Positions 47,001-59,200 of a stretch of DNA of 64,000 nucleotides are shown piece after piece. The position numbers and the translations under genes were made by a program. Origin of the DNA: Gonium pectorale (taxonomy: Eukaryota > Chlorophyta > Chlorophyceae > Chlamydomonadales > Volvocaceae); contig LSYV01000018.1 in the NCBI GenBank assembly GCA_001584585.1, positions 947,137-1,011,136 on the forward strand, given 5' to 3'. The notes beneath the pieces are model-generated. The model worked only from the letters and a program-made list of their open reading frames with translations, ran no database searches and had not been told where the DNA came from. How positions within the stretch are numbered: the first letter of the stretch is position 1; every line of letters starts with the position of its first letter.

Positions 47001-50000
47001 TCCCCTGGAGACGCGTCGACCTACCTCCTGGGAGTTGCCATGTCGCTGTCCTGCATCCTGCTCTCAGCCACCTCACGCGGCGGGCCTGCAGCCGGCAGCA
47101 TGCTCGCATGCGCTGTCGTTGAGACCAAAACACCGCTGGGGCCGCTCAGAGGAGCCTCCCCTGACATCGAAGCCCCGCGCTCACGTTGTGGAGTGAGCAG
47201 CTCAGCGCCGCTGCGGAGGAACGTGCCTACACGGCCTAGAAGCGACGGGCCCGGCGGCGCGGCTGCTGCCGGTGCCGACGCAACCGACGGCCCCGGCGAC
47301 GGTCGCGTCGCGCTACCGGTTCCGGAGGAGTCGTCATCGTCGTCATCATCTGGGTCCTGCTGGTCCAGCCCCGCACTGGGCCGTCTCCCGAGCTGCCCCA
47401 CGCTCTTGTGCGAGCTGAGCTTCGTCACTGAGGTGGCGGAAACTGCGCCGTCTGGATTGCTGATGCTCATGCGCTTGCTATTACCGCCCTCCCAGCCCTT
47501 GCCCGATGCGGCGGCCGCGGACGCGAGCATCTGCACCCTCGGCACGTGGCGGATGGAGGACAGAATTGTGTTCTGAACAGCAGAGGCCGTTAGCCCGAGC
47601 TTCCCCGAGGCGGGCGGCACGCTGGCGACGATGAGCTTGGTGATCTCGGGGTTCGAGTTGGCGACAGCGTGCATAAGGATGGTCCAGCCACGAGAGTCCT
47701 GGATATTGGGCAACAGCGGAAACTGGCGCAGAAGACGCGAATAAATGTCCCGCGAGCGGCCCAGGCTGAGGGCGCTGAGCCGCTGGTACAGCATCGAGCC
47801 CTCCGGCACGCAGCGCAGCTCGGCGCCAACGTCCTGGACATATGGATAGGAGGACGGCGCCAGAACCAGGAAAGGATTGAAGGGAGTGAATGAAAAGGGA
47901 GGCGGGGCAGATAGGCAGGGTGGGCTCAACTGTCCACAACGGGGCAAGCCACACATGCTAAGAGGCAACGCAGTCCAGGCCGACATCGAAGAGCGTCGAA
48001 CAGTCCAGCAGCCAACCAGGCTTGACTCACCCAGTCAATGAGCTGGCCCTTCGCCGTACAGCCGGCCATGCGATTCCCAGTGGCCGAGAGGTCACAGTGC
48101 AGGAAGCCGCCCGACTCGACAGCACCCATGATGCGGTCGAAATTTGCCTGTGGACAGGGCAGGGATGGGGACGCATTAAATCTCACCAGTACATCTTCCT
48201 GCAGCTCTCCGTCCCCATCGAAGATACCGGCTTAACGTTGCTGCTGGGAGGACATTGCTGCTGGAGGAACAACGGAAGACGTGTCAACTGATGCTGCAGT
48301 CGGACGAACATTGTCGACTTGACTTCAAAGCCTCACCTGGCACAGCTCACTGCCTGCCGCCGCATCCCACAGTCGCGCTCGCCCGTCCGAGCCCACAGAC
48401 AGGAGGCGGCGCGAGTCGCCGGACCAGCCGCAGTCGAACACCTTGCCGTCGTGCGCGGGGATGTCGTACAGCAGGCAGTTCCGCGCCACGTCCCAGATTA
48501 GGACGGCACCCTTCTCGCCTCCGACCTGAAAGGCACAGCGAGGGGGGAGGCCAATCAAGCTCGCCACTCCGCATGGATAAAGCCACATAACAGGAACCGC
48601 ACACATGAACACCCGTTTGCCCTTACCAGAAGCCGCGTGCCATCAAAGCTGAACTTGATTGTGAGGCCCTTGCCATCCATGGCATCGTCCAGCGTCGCCA
48701 GCTGCAGAGGAAGGACAAGACACACAACACAATCAGCAGAACACGGTACGGCTGACGGGGGAAACGCATACACCCATGCCTTGGCACCGCCATCTCTGCC
48801 TTGCAAGTGCATAGCTGAGCAACCCTTGCAACCTGAGGGGTTTGTGGACTTCGAACAAAGTCCACAAACCGCTGAAGAGCAGCAAGGTTCGACGTCCTGC
48901 GCGCCTTTCCCTGGTCACCTGCTGGCCGGTGTGCACGTCCAGGACCACAATGTGCTCGTCGGCTCCGGTGGAGGCCACCATGGTGCCGCAGGGGCTGAGG
49001 CTGCAGCAAAGCACGGCGCCGTCGTGTGCGGGAATGACCTGCAGCGCATTGTCGGGTTGCGGCACCACAAGTCAGCGACAGTACCCAGACATATCGCGGG
49101 GCTGCCTAAACAAATAGTCAGTGGGACACCGGAAACCGCAGCAAGCCAGGTGCCTTGGAACTTCACACATCATGGACTTGTGGCTTTGCAGCCGAAGAGT
49201 TGGAATCCCAGGAGAAGTACGGACCTGTTTAGGCGCGTGCGTGTGCGTGTCCCAGATAAAGATGAAGCCGTCGCGGTCGCCACTGGCCATCTGGTCGCCG
49301 TCTACGCTCATCTCCACCGCCGCTACAGGCGCCTGGTGCCCTGTCAGGACCGCCAGCTTGGTCTGCCGCCGCCAGTCCCACATGATGACCTGGAAAGGAC
49401 CGCACGCAAGCAATACTTCAGGCTGTCAACTATCGCAGGAGGCATAGCCCAGTAGGGACAAAATGGACATTTCACAGATCCATAACCGCCTTGGGCTTTC
49501 AACACGATGAGGCGCTCAGAAACGAAGCAATGGCGAGGCAGGAGCGACATAATACAAGGTATTGAAGTGATCACGCACCTTGCAGTCCTCCGCACAGCTG
49601 TAGACGGCCGTTGCGTCGTGTGTGAAACGCACGCACGTAATGGCGTAGCGCTTATGCGCCACCCACTTGTGCATTTGCTCCTGGTGCACCACGTCCCACA
49701 CCACCAGCTCGCCGCGCAGGTTGCCGCTTACCTGCGGAGCGACAAGAACACCAAAGAGTGTCAGGTGTTGTAAACCGAGGCTTTGCAGCACCGAAGCCGC
49801 TAGTGAGCTGCACTGCCTTTTGAAGCTTTTCTAATAAGCCGCATGCTTAGCAGAAGCCCAAGCACCCACCAGCAATCGCCCGTCCGAGGAGAAGTCCAGA
49901 CACCGCGTGCCGCCGGTTTCGTCGCTCATCATGCGGACCGTGGTGTCCGGTGCGCAATACAGCACCAGCGGGAACCCGTTGGGCGCCGACGTGAGCGTGG

Positions 50001-53000
50001 TGCCCTGCCGAAAGAGGTAGCTGTTCCCGGGGTGTTGTTCAGGCGGGCGCGGCAACATGTCGTACATGGCGGCATGGTTGATGGGGTCATGCAGGACGAC
50101 GGCGTCGTGCGCAACGCAAGTCCGATTGGGCAGCACGCCGATGGACTCGCTGGCGAAGATGCGACTCCCTGCGGAGGGTGCCATAACGGGAAAGTTTGTC
50201 GTTCGCTCTCACAGGTTGCTTAATCTTCCGAACGTGGCACACGGCTGCCGATACAGACAAATGACATGTGCCCGTGGGCCGACGGAGCAACTGCCTATTA
50301 AATTGTCGTGCTGGAGCAACTGCCGGATTAGTGATCATGCCGCACATGCATCATAACTCAACCCAGGCGATTTATGGACATTCCTTACCGTCGGCTATGA
50401 AGTCTGTCACGTGTGTCTGTCCACTCTTGTGACAGTCCCACGTTACGGCCTGTCTCCCACAGAGGCTGAGAAGTATGTGCTCCTGCACCAGCATGAAAAG
50501 GTGGGCCCCGTGCGTCTCAAATACTGACCAGCAGTTGTCAGCAGAACATTTAGGCAGTCCAGAGAAATAGGAATGCGATATAGGTTCTGAATGGACTGCA
50601 CGCCTGTGGCCACAAGCAACATCGCCGCGGGTCGCGACGTACCGGCTTCATCATGAACGCCACGTCTGTGATGCTTGAGGCGTTCCCGCGATAGTGCGCA
50701 GCCCTGCGGGATAAGGCCACACGAGTTTTGCACGTGCATCACGGCAAACTAGGGAGCCCAGCATACCAGAAGACGATCTTGTAAAAATGCTGCTGCATGT
50801 GCTGAATGAAATGAACTGCGTTGCTCCATTCTCAGGGCAGCCCGGACCGCACCTCATGCCGCTAAGGGGGTCGATCAGCGTCACGCTACCATCCGCTGCC
50901 GCCACGGCCAGCACCGAGCCGTCAGAGTTGAAGGTGATGCGCGTGGCGGGCAGGTCCGTCACCTTGACGTCGGCCTGCAGTAGAGATCGGTAAAAGTGCC
51001 GTTACAGTGAGGGTTCACGCTTACGCGTGCGCTTCGCATCCCTGCTGCACAGGAATGCAGAAGTTGCCGAAGCCTGTAATCTCATACCATACCCACAGAT
51101 TCAACTGCGCCTGTTACCTTGCACATTGCTCCAGCCTGCAGGCGGATCACACAATGCAGGCACTGCAAGCCCTCCGAACCTGCAGGCACGCACCTGCGCG
51201 TGGAAGGTCGCAAGGCTCCAAATGTGGACCGTGCCGCCTGCTGTAGCGGCGGCCAGGTATGCCTGCTGGGGACTGATGGCCAGCGCTGCTACTTCCAGCA
51301 GCTCTGGAACCGTCAGGCAGCGGATGGGCTCGGTGCCGTACGCCCGCGCTGCAGCGCAGGAACGCCGGGGCGAAGGGCATTACTTGAGTAATTGAGCAAC
51401 CCGTTGCGTGCATCCCCTTACTGTTCCTTCCATTCTGATCCCCATGGACGTTGCGTCTATGAGTTGCAGGCGTGGCCGGGCCTGCACAGTCCCCACCACT
51501 TGTATCCAGTAGATACATATTCGAAGCTCCAGCGCCCAGGTAGCCTCACCATTCCAGACGGACACCTCGCCGACGCGGCTTGCCGACACGAGCAGGTCGC
51601 TTCGCTCGCTGAACATGAGCCCCGTCACGAAGTCGTTGTGACCGTTGAGGACCGCCGTCACGGCGCCCCGACGCATGTCCGTCACGATTACAGTGCCGTC
51701 GCGGCCCGCAGCTGCCACCTGTGCGCCGTCGGGCCTCATGGCCAGCTGCTCGACGGGACATGCCTGTTGATGGTAGGACGGGCGAATGGTAGCATTAGTG
51801 AACGAGTTTTCCTTGAGGCTGAGAGTACAAACAAAGGCGCCGACAGCAAAGACGCAATCAAGTCGCCCCCTTTGTCCCTTGGACGCATGTGGCTGCTGAA
51901 TGCATATGATTCCGTAACAATGATCCCCCGCTTTCCAGACCCGCGACTGACCTGCTTAGTATGCGTCCAAGTGACGTTGGCGGCCAAGCCCGGCCCATCG
52001 CTGACGTTCCAGCAGCGGAGGCAGCCGTCCTTGTAGCCCACCACCAAGCTAGTGCCGTCCGGCGTTGGCACGACACACGCTACCAGGTCCGAGTGCTGCC
52101 GGAGCACCTCGAAGGCGCGCGCCGCGTCCAGGTACCACAGCAGCGCGTGCCCCTCCGTGTCCACCGTAAGCGCCCGCGTGCCGTCCGCGTTCACGTCCAC
52201 GTATGCTATGGGGGCGGAGTGCGCCTGCAGCCGCATGACGCAAGACCCGTCTGCAAGCGACCAAACCAGCACCATGCCCTCACTGTCACCGCTGATAGCC
52301 ACCTCTCCCTCCTCGCTGATCTGTGACGGGAGGGTCAAGGCAGGGAAGCGGAACGACCGGCAATGTCCGATCCTGATGAGTCAGAGAACGACGCACGCGA
52401 GGAGTAATGTCGAGAGCATGAGAACCACAGCGTCAGGTGCCCAGGCATCCCTCTGCCCGTCAGCCAACGCTGCCTGTGGGAAGGTCCGTGCTGGCCGCAT
52501 ACCTTGCAGAACATGACGTCACTGGCGTGCCCCTGCAATGTCGTGCGAAGCATGCCGGTGTCGCTCTCCCAGACGTGAATGAGGTCGTCTCGCCCCGCGG
52601 TGATGAAGAGAGAGGAGTCATTGCTGAATTCCGCGTGCGTCACAGCACCATCGCAGACCTGCAGGGCCAGAGTTGTACTCAACCGATATGCCTACACGTT
52701 GCGTGCTGCCGTCCCGCCCACTTGAGACGAAATACACTGAGGTGTGGCTATGCCCTGTCAGAGCAGAGCCGCAGCGCCAGCTGCACAGCAACTGGCCAAA
52801 GCCGCCTGGAGCCCGCTTACAAACTTACCATGAGGGGTATGTGCGTGTCAGTTTCCAGGTGATACAGCACAAGGTTGATGCCGTACACTTGCTCCAGGAT
52901 GAAGAGCAGCACCTGTTCCCGGGCACGGCAGTAATCAGCGTGTAGTTTCCCGTCATACCAAACGAATCCCCGGTAAAGCACGATAAGTGGGAGACGCCTC

Positions 53001-54635
53001 GGAAACTTCTAGCGTCCTCACGCCATAGCCAACTCACGCCTTGCGTTCACGACAGCCAACACGGCTCCTGGCCTCATTAGCCAGAGTGCAAACACGTGTG
53101 TCCCGCCCCAATTCGATTGTCCCATGATCAGGAGCGCACCTTGTTCCCATCAGGGCTAATGACGTAGCTAGCGCGGTTGCGTGACTCCGCTACCTCCTCA
53201 AACTGCTGCGACACCTGCAGCGCTCCCGTGCGCGCATTGAGGATCAGCAAGCCGCAGTCGTCCCCAGCGCACGACAGGACAGACTCTCCATTAGAGCTGA
53301 AACCGCATCGCTTGCTGATGTGGCCGGTGTCATACCGGCGGACCATGGTTGCTGCGAAGGGCAAAAGGGTCCCAAGAAAATCATTAGGCAGCTCAGGTGT
53401 TGTTTCCAATGCGAAGTCCTAAGCGGCTACTCTGCTGATCACAACTTGCTCCAGCTCATCGCGGTAAGCCCATAGCCATACGAACGCGCGAGCAGCCTAC
53501 CCGTGGCGATGCTCCACAGTTCCAGCTGCCCCTCGTCATCGCACGACAGCAAGTGCTTGCTGTCTTGGCTGAACACCACATGTGCCAGTGGCTCCGCGCC
53601 CACGTCTAGCGTGCACAGTAGGTGCTTGTTTGCTGTGACCCATACGTAGACCTGCAGCGCGCCAACAATACGGGTAAAACAGGGGCAGCGACAGCATCGT
53701 CAAGCTGCAAGCCGCTGCCTCCCCCAACGAAACAAAGCGCATGCTGCCCACCTTGCAGTCCTCCGTGGCGACCGCGACCTTGCTGCCATCGCTGTTAAAC
53801 GTGGCGAACCGGACGGGACCCGGCGTGGGCGCAACCATGGTAATCACGAGCATGCCGTCGTCCGAGGACAAAAGCTTCACGTCAGTTCCGTATCCCCAGC
53901 GCATGACGTAGGTCCCATCGGGCGAGAAGCATACCCCCTGCATAGACAGCATACTACATGATTAGTGCCGTGGATTGCAAATTCACATTGACATGATGGA
54001 GGCGCCAGCGCCTACCCAGCAAGTAGGCCCCGTGGAGACAAATCGAGTCCATGCACCATGTCACGATCATACGCCGACCCTCAGGCACGTGACCATCGGC
54101 GCAATTATGTGCAAAGACAAGACACAGCCCCGGCCCATGCCCCAGCTCTCGCTTGCTACATGTGCAGTAACTACATTGCATGCTGGTACGATGTGGCCTC
54201 CCTCCAGGTTCCTGTTTAACCGACCTTGCCCGGCGTGGGATTTGGAGCAAAGAAGTAGGTCGAGAGGCTCCCCGTCCTCGTCTGAAGACTGGGGCCCGTC
54301 TGGCTTGTAGCGTGATGGAACATAATGCTCCGCTTGCGCTGCTGCAGGTCCTTCACCGCTGTAACAACGTCTGCTGTCGTTCCATTGCCCTGGCCCGGGG
54401 CCAGCAAGCCCGCATGAACCACACTGTACGAGCGTGTGGCGAGAGGGCCACTGAGGTTCCCATGCTCCTTGGCAGGCGCAGGCAAGGGCACTCCGTTCAT
54501 CGTGCCCAGAGCGGCATTGCTGGCAGCACGCGTAACCACCCCACGAAAGCTCGTGGCTCCGATGGAAGTGGGGCGGCTCATCGGGTGATGACCGCTAGAC
54601 ACGGGCACCTTGGGACTCTCCCCGCCCTCCCCCAT
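41053..54635 (-). CDS. WD40-ankyrin-TRP-like ion channel fusion protein
   Basis: About 28 exons on the minus strand, more than 2,000 residues. N-terminal Ser/Gly-rich exon (54.2-54.6 kb); then WD40 repeats (53.9-48.0 kb), e.g. SPDGTYVMRWGYGTDVKLL, NADGTRALTVDTEGHALLWY, GHNDFVTGLMFSERSDLLVS, GDQMASGDRDGFIFIWDTHT, DSRRLLSVGSDGRARLWDAA. The last blade joins QLIDW|DVGAELR across a phase-0 intron. An ankyrin-like unit follows (DSRGWTILMHAVANSNPEIT), then a Ser/Asp-rich linker (47.6-46.1 kb) and a second ankyrin-like unit (MVRLPFAAASGKTSVLHTLV). The channel has S1 (44.6 kb, ALVYLLYTVLFTVFAVLFA), S2-S3 with YFDSFWNIVDIAAYVTTLVV, S4-S5 (43.8 kb, KGLKFFISLLATLFISFAVA), pore helix NFGNSLLNVYLVMFQQGDP and S6 FAVLVVLLNMIITLMADIFQ. 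The tail has a coiled coil (RLERLERTINRLSNNLDTVM). Likely a membrane cation channel; ion and stimulus unknown. The 5' start is uncertain: 54635 is the first usable ATG, and a separate first exon at about 54958-55041 is possible. Confidence 0.82.
43365..43496 (-). other. Pore-loop exon of the TRP-like channel
   Basis: Exon running from an acceptor CTCTGCAG near 43505 to a GTAAGG donor. The acceptor choice restores frame with the preceding S5 exon (TTTAG|G). It encodes NAPDVNADGSSGLGLLYGNF, then GNSLLNVYLVMFQQGDPHGA: a short turret, a pore helix, and a filter region that resembles the TRP/polycystin pattern F--F----L-LF-----GD. It sits between the S5 exon (about 43736-43911) and the S6 exon (about 43020-43133). 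Confidence 0.7.
48839..48870. repeat. Perfect inverted repeat, 13-bp arms, within a WD40-region intron
   Basis: Arm GGTTTGTGGACTT (48839-48851), a 6-base loop CGAACA, then the exact complement AAGTCCACAAACC (48858-48870). It lies in an intron of the channel gene between two WD40 exons. It would form a stable hairpin in the pre-mRNA. Confidence 0.8.
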
Positions 54636-55187
54636 TGCAACTCCTGGGGCCCCATCTGTGCCAACGCAAGTCGCCGTGGTGCAGATTGCGGGCAAGGGGT
54701 CGTGGTAGGGGTTTCAGGCAGAGCCGAAGGGCATCCAAAACGCAATTCGGTGCACATTGCAGAAAAGTAGAGAACTATAACGTTCACACGGGCGTCCATT
54801 CAGCAGGGCAGGCAGGACAACATGTAGAGGCCGGACAGCAAGCTTACTGCAGAGACGCCTATCGCGCATAGAACTCATGCAGCATACTATGCTCGCCACC
54901 GGGCCTTGACCGTCTGGCAATACCACACCAAAGGCGCTTCGTGCCAAGCGCAGAGTCAGAACCCACCGTTAGCCGAGGCCGATCCTTTCCGAAGGACAGT
55001 CCAGCTAAGTTTTTGAGCGGGGCCTCCGGACCGTCCCCCATCGTCTGCAGCAGGAGTGCAGGCAGGTGCGCATGGCCCGACCCATAAGGACAGGCATATG
55101 ATGCACTGCCAGGCCATCAACGCTGGAAACACAAACAGTGCGTATTTGCCAGGGCAAGTCGGAACCCCGTGTTATACCTGCCATGAC

Positions 55188-55274
55188 GCCTTTCGAGACG
55201 CGCCGGCAGATATTAGCTCCAGCTCCGGTCTAAATAAGCTCCATATGGCAGCCCGAAGCGCTCCATTGGCCAGG
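55188..55274. repeat. Dispersed repeat, copy A
   Basis: It shares blocks with 57076-57156: CTTTCGAGACGCGCCGGCAG versus CTTTCGGGACGCGCCGGCAG, and further on GCTCCATATGGCAGCCCG in both. The pair is diverged in between. It is probably a small transposable-element remnant. Confidence 0.65.
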
Positions 55275-55589
55275 GGACGCCTACGCGGTCCCCAGCCCTG
55301 TTGTCCAAAAGGCTCCCGTGTCCCAAAAAAGAGCAACAAACAAGGCTTCTAGAATACTAGCTGAAATGCATGAGAGTCGGTGGTCTTGTCTTCCTGTCCG
55401 GGCCAAGTATCATTCGATGTAAGCGGTCAGTGCGATGGTTAAACACTTGGCACTGTTCACAAACTTAAGTTCTCCCTGAGCTGCCAATTCCACAGTTGTT
55501 TTCCCAATTTCCGTACAGTGCCGTACTTACTGCCTCCTTGCTGCCTTACGCTGTCACAACTGCAGCCTGTACCTGTCGACAATCCAAGC

Positions 55590-56005
55590 TTAAAAGTCAA
55601 AACCGAACACAGAACGTTGATGCTCCTTGTGCAGGAACTGCAGCCATTGTTTGAATCTTGACCGGGCTGCGACGATAGGCCGTCCCAATTGCATGCAAGG
55701 GGCCGCGGGTAAGACCAGTGGGCCGGTTGCCACATGGAAATGCGTCGGAAAAGTCGTGTTCTGGCCTATTATCCTGCTGATCCAATCTATCAGGTAGGGG
55801 TCGGCTGGGGGTGGTTCATCATGGGTAGACGAGTCCGTTGGGTACAGGGCTGCCTTGGTCAACCTCAGGGATTCAGCATTCAGGGAAGGGAAACGCGACC
55901 AAACATCGCGCAGAAGCGTCAGGAAGGCCATGGCGTCATAGTGAAACGCTGTGTGGATGGGGTTGGGGTTCACCCGGCTGGGGAGGGATGCCCGTGCAAA
56001 TGCCT
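55590..56005 (-). CDS. Unassigned minus-strand frame, possible terminal exon
   Basis: The frame follows a plausible acceptor (CACGCAG near 56006) and runs about 138 codons to a stop at 55590. Its composition is protein-like rather than GC-random: VNPNPIHTAFHYDAMAFLTL, LRDVWSRFPSLNAESLRLTK, ADPYLIDWISRIIGQNTTF and ARSRFKQWLQFLHKEHQRSV. I recognise no family. No upstream exon could be linked without colliding with the calpain gene start on the other strand. It may be part of a mobile element, since a dispersed repeat lies just beyond it. Confidence 0.3.
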
Positions 56006-56284
56006 GCGTGACCTCATGTCCTCAACTACAACCCATTACTGATCACACCTGAGGGGCGCCCCACGCCCTGCTTGGCCTCCTAGGATATACCTGCTTGGGT
56101 GTGTCCTGGTCTACGCCTCGCGATTAGGACGGGGAGTGTTGTGCGGCATCTGCGTCTGCTGTTCCTGTACTTTTCGGGTAAGGGGCCATTTTGGCTAGAA
56201 CCCGGGCGATTTCCAATCCGCTTGTCGCCAAGGATAAGGCCCAAGTTTTTATATATAATCATGAATTCAGTGTAAAACTTAGTT

Positions 56285-59200
56285 ATGGACCTCCAGAATG
56301 CCTTGTCCGGGCGTCGTGTAGCAGACGGTTGCACGGTGATGGACAGCCTTGCCGACACACCATACAATTGCGTGGATGTCTGGGGAGGTTGTGAAGGGGG
56401 TGATCCAGACAGGTTCATACGTTTCTTCTACCGCATTTGCCGCAGGACAAGTCATTTCCCCACAGCCATAAATCGATTGGTGCGTGGAAGTTAAAGAGCC
56501 CAGAGCAGATTGACAGCGAAATCAACTGGTATGCGGTTGTACGGGGCGGGCCTGGGCTTCCTCAGGGCAAAAGAACGGCTGCTCTGCCTCGCCTGCCGTC
56601 TTAACGAGAGGCCTACGCTGTCCGCTCGGCCCCACGCTAACGTGCGACATCTATCCCCCTGATGCAGGCGGCGGATAGGCGATGTGCTGGCTGCCAGCAG
56701 CAGGACGGGAGCCAAGCTCTTTGCAGGTACAGACCTTATTCTGGACTAGCGTAAGGCACGTCAGTTGTCGCGGAGACCACAGGGTTCCATAAACCGGCGG
56801 CCTAACAAGCGTGGATATCATTTGTGAGATTACTGCGCAATGAGCACCACATGAACGGTATACGGGTTGCGGCTTGGCCTTTGTCTTGTGTACTGCATTA
56901 CACCAAAAATCAGTTTGAACTGTCGTGCGCCCACAGGTGCCATTGAGCCGGGAGATATTTGCCAGGGCCAGCTTGGGGACTGCTGGTAAGGCCACGCGGC
57001 CCGCTGTGTGCAATACATGTCGAGTTAAGAATGGACTCCTGGGCACTCAACACATGGGCAAACCGCTGCTATGTCGTCTTTCGGGACGCGCCGGCAGCTA
57101 TTGCTCTCTAGCCCCATTCAAAACTGCTCCATATGGCAGCCCGTAGCACTGGGCAGGAAGCAAGGTTATCCATACTCAATGTCGTAATGTGCATCTCTTC
57201 ACTCATACGACTCTTGCATCCTCACGTGCCGTTCGTCCGATTGCAATACTGCTGTTAAGATAGAGCCTGCGCACGGCCCCGACACGAGGATTGATATATC
57301 TCTTTGTGGTGCTGCACTCACGCACAACGCCGTCCCGACGGCAGGTTGCTGAGTGCCCTCGCCTGCCTCGCAAACCAAGACGGCGAGGTTCAGCAGGTGA
57401 GGGGCTTCGTCGGCACCATTGCAAAACCGTCTTGTTCTTGCGTGGATATCTTTCGTTGCCCAGTCGTCTGGACACGATGTGTGTAGAGTGCAGTGAGGCT
57501 TCAACATGCGGCGTGTCGCACATATGAGGACCCAGTAACTTTGGTTCTGCTAGGAGTACGTGCCAGGCGCACATTATCATCTGCGATGCCTTTGACCGCT
57601 AATGCCCCGTCCAGGTGTTCCTAACAAAGGAGTACAACGCGTATGGAAAGTACAAAGTACGTCTGTACGATGCCCCAAAAGAGACATGGATTACAGTTGT
57701 GATTGACGACTGGTAAGCTGTTTGGCGCGCCGCGACTTGCTGGAGCGCGGCAAACACGTCTGCGGCCCACCCGCACGCGGCAAGGACAATTACGCTACCT
57801 ATTTTGCAGGATACCTTGCGGTCAAAACGGGAAGCCGCTGTTTGCGAAGCCGAAAGGAGACGAAGCGTGGGTTTGCCTCCTCGAAAAGGCGATGGCAAAA
57901 CACAAAGTACGTTGGCGGTTGGAGAGAGCGCTTAGCCCTGAGTCCTGTTCACCAGCGTCCATGGCCTCCCCGTGTAACCTGTTTAGCAGCAGGTCATCTA
58001 GTACCCTGTACGACTTGTGCTATGTCCGCATCTGCGGGATGGTAAGCATGGATTTGAGCTGCGCAAGGACTAACCTGACCTCTTAGGCCAGGCGTCATCC
58101 TAACATTTCGTGCAGTTTGGCGCCACACTCCCCAAGTCTCCACCCTTGCTCCGGCTCCCCGCCAGGGTAGCTATGCGAACTTGGACGGTGGCAGCACGAT
58201 GTGGGCGCTTGAGTGCCTGACCGGTGACTACGTCTTCGAGTTCCGCTTAGATCCCAAGGTGTGGCAGCCTGTGCTGTTGTACCAGCCTGGGCTTGACGTA
58301 CCCCTGCATATGCCCGGGCAACCTAAAGCTATGGCATTCGGGCAGCAGTGTGTGCTCTGTTTCAGCAGCTTGTGCATACCTGCCTAAAAAGCGCACTCAC
58401 GACATGACGGCCGTGCTGTTCGTTGGGGCATCCAGATTTCGTAACTTCAGTTGGCACCAGGGCGGGCTGCAAGGACAACTGTGTTGTCGTGAGCGGAGCG
58501 CGGTGCTCGGACCCAGCTGCCAGTGACCCTTCTCACATTGCGTCTGGCTGACCCATGGTCTGACACATCGGTTGCGCAGACTGCCATGTGGAAGCGCCGC
58601 GAGATAGTCCACCGACCCAAGGCCTCCGGGGACGGCTACGATGTGTTGCTGAGGTCCACAGATGACCAACTAGACTGTGATGACATGTTCGCGGTACGTA
58701 GTTTGCGGATTGCCCCTTTGAACACATCATTAGCACGCCGCCCCAACTGTGCTCCGATACAACGATGCCCCAGCATTGGTGGATGTCATTGGTCAGGGCA
58801 CATAGCGGCGCATTAGTTTCCGAATGTTGTGTCCCGTTTCCGCGACCCCCGGTGCTTTCGACCTTGCATTCCATGCCGCGTGTCCTGCCGCCGTCTGCTA
58901 TCTGCTGTCCTGCGCAGAGCCTCCTGTTCTACAACCGGAAACGGAGCTTCATCGCAGCCAGCACAGGCTCCGGGGACGACTCGCAGAACGTGAACGGCAT
59001 CGTGCAGGCATGTAGAAAAATGGCACCCCGGCGTTCGCGATTACGGCCCAGGCGTGACACGCACGACACATCTGCAAAAACCTTGGCCAGGGGACAAAAG
59101 CCCCGGGCCCTGCACGTCAGCGCTAGCGCACTGTGGTTGCAGTCTGCTGCTTTAGGCCGCCAACGGTCATACTACCAGAGTTAAGCGTGCCGGTGCTTGA

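Larger units (their letters stand above)
54636..56284. other. Region between the channel gene and the calpain gene
   Basis: It holds the presumed divergent promoters. Two minus-strand frames may be coding. One, about 54958-55041, reads MGDGPEAPLKNLAGLSFGKD before a GTGGGT donor and could be the first exon of the channel gene, though I could not join it in frame. The other is the exon-like frame at 55590-56005 listed separately. A dispersed repeat lies at 55188-55274. Confidence 0.4.

Noticed and set aside
47021..48150. Boundary between two separate genes, WD40 and channel
   Set aside because: Exon phases agree across every junction checked, and the WD dipeptide itself is split over the intron, so a single gene is better supported.
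56640..56735. Third copy of the Gly-Tyr-Pro-Pro repeat (GGCGGCGGATAGG on plus)
   Set aside because: The segment reads in frame as the calpain exon RRIGDVLAASSRTGAKLFAG; the resemblance covers only a few bases.
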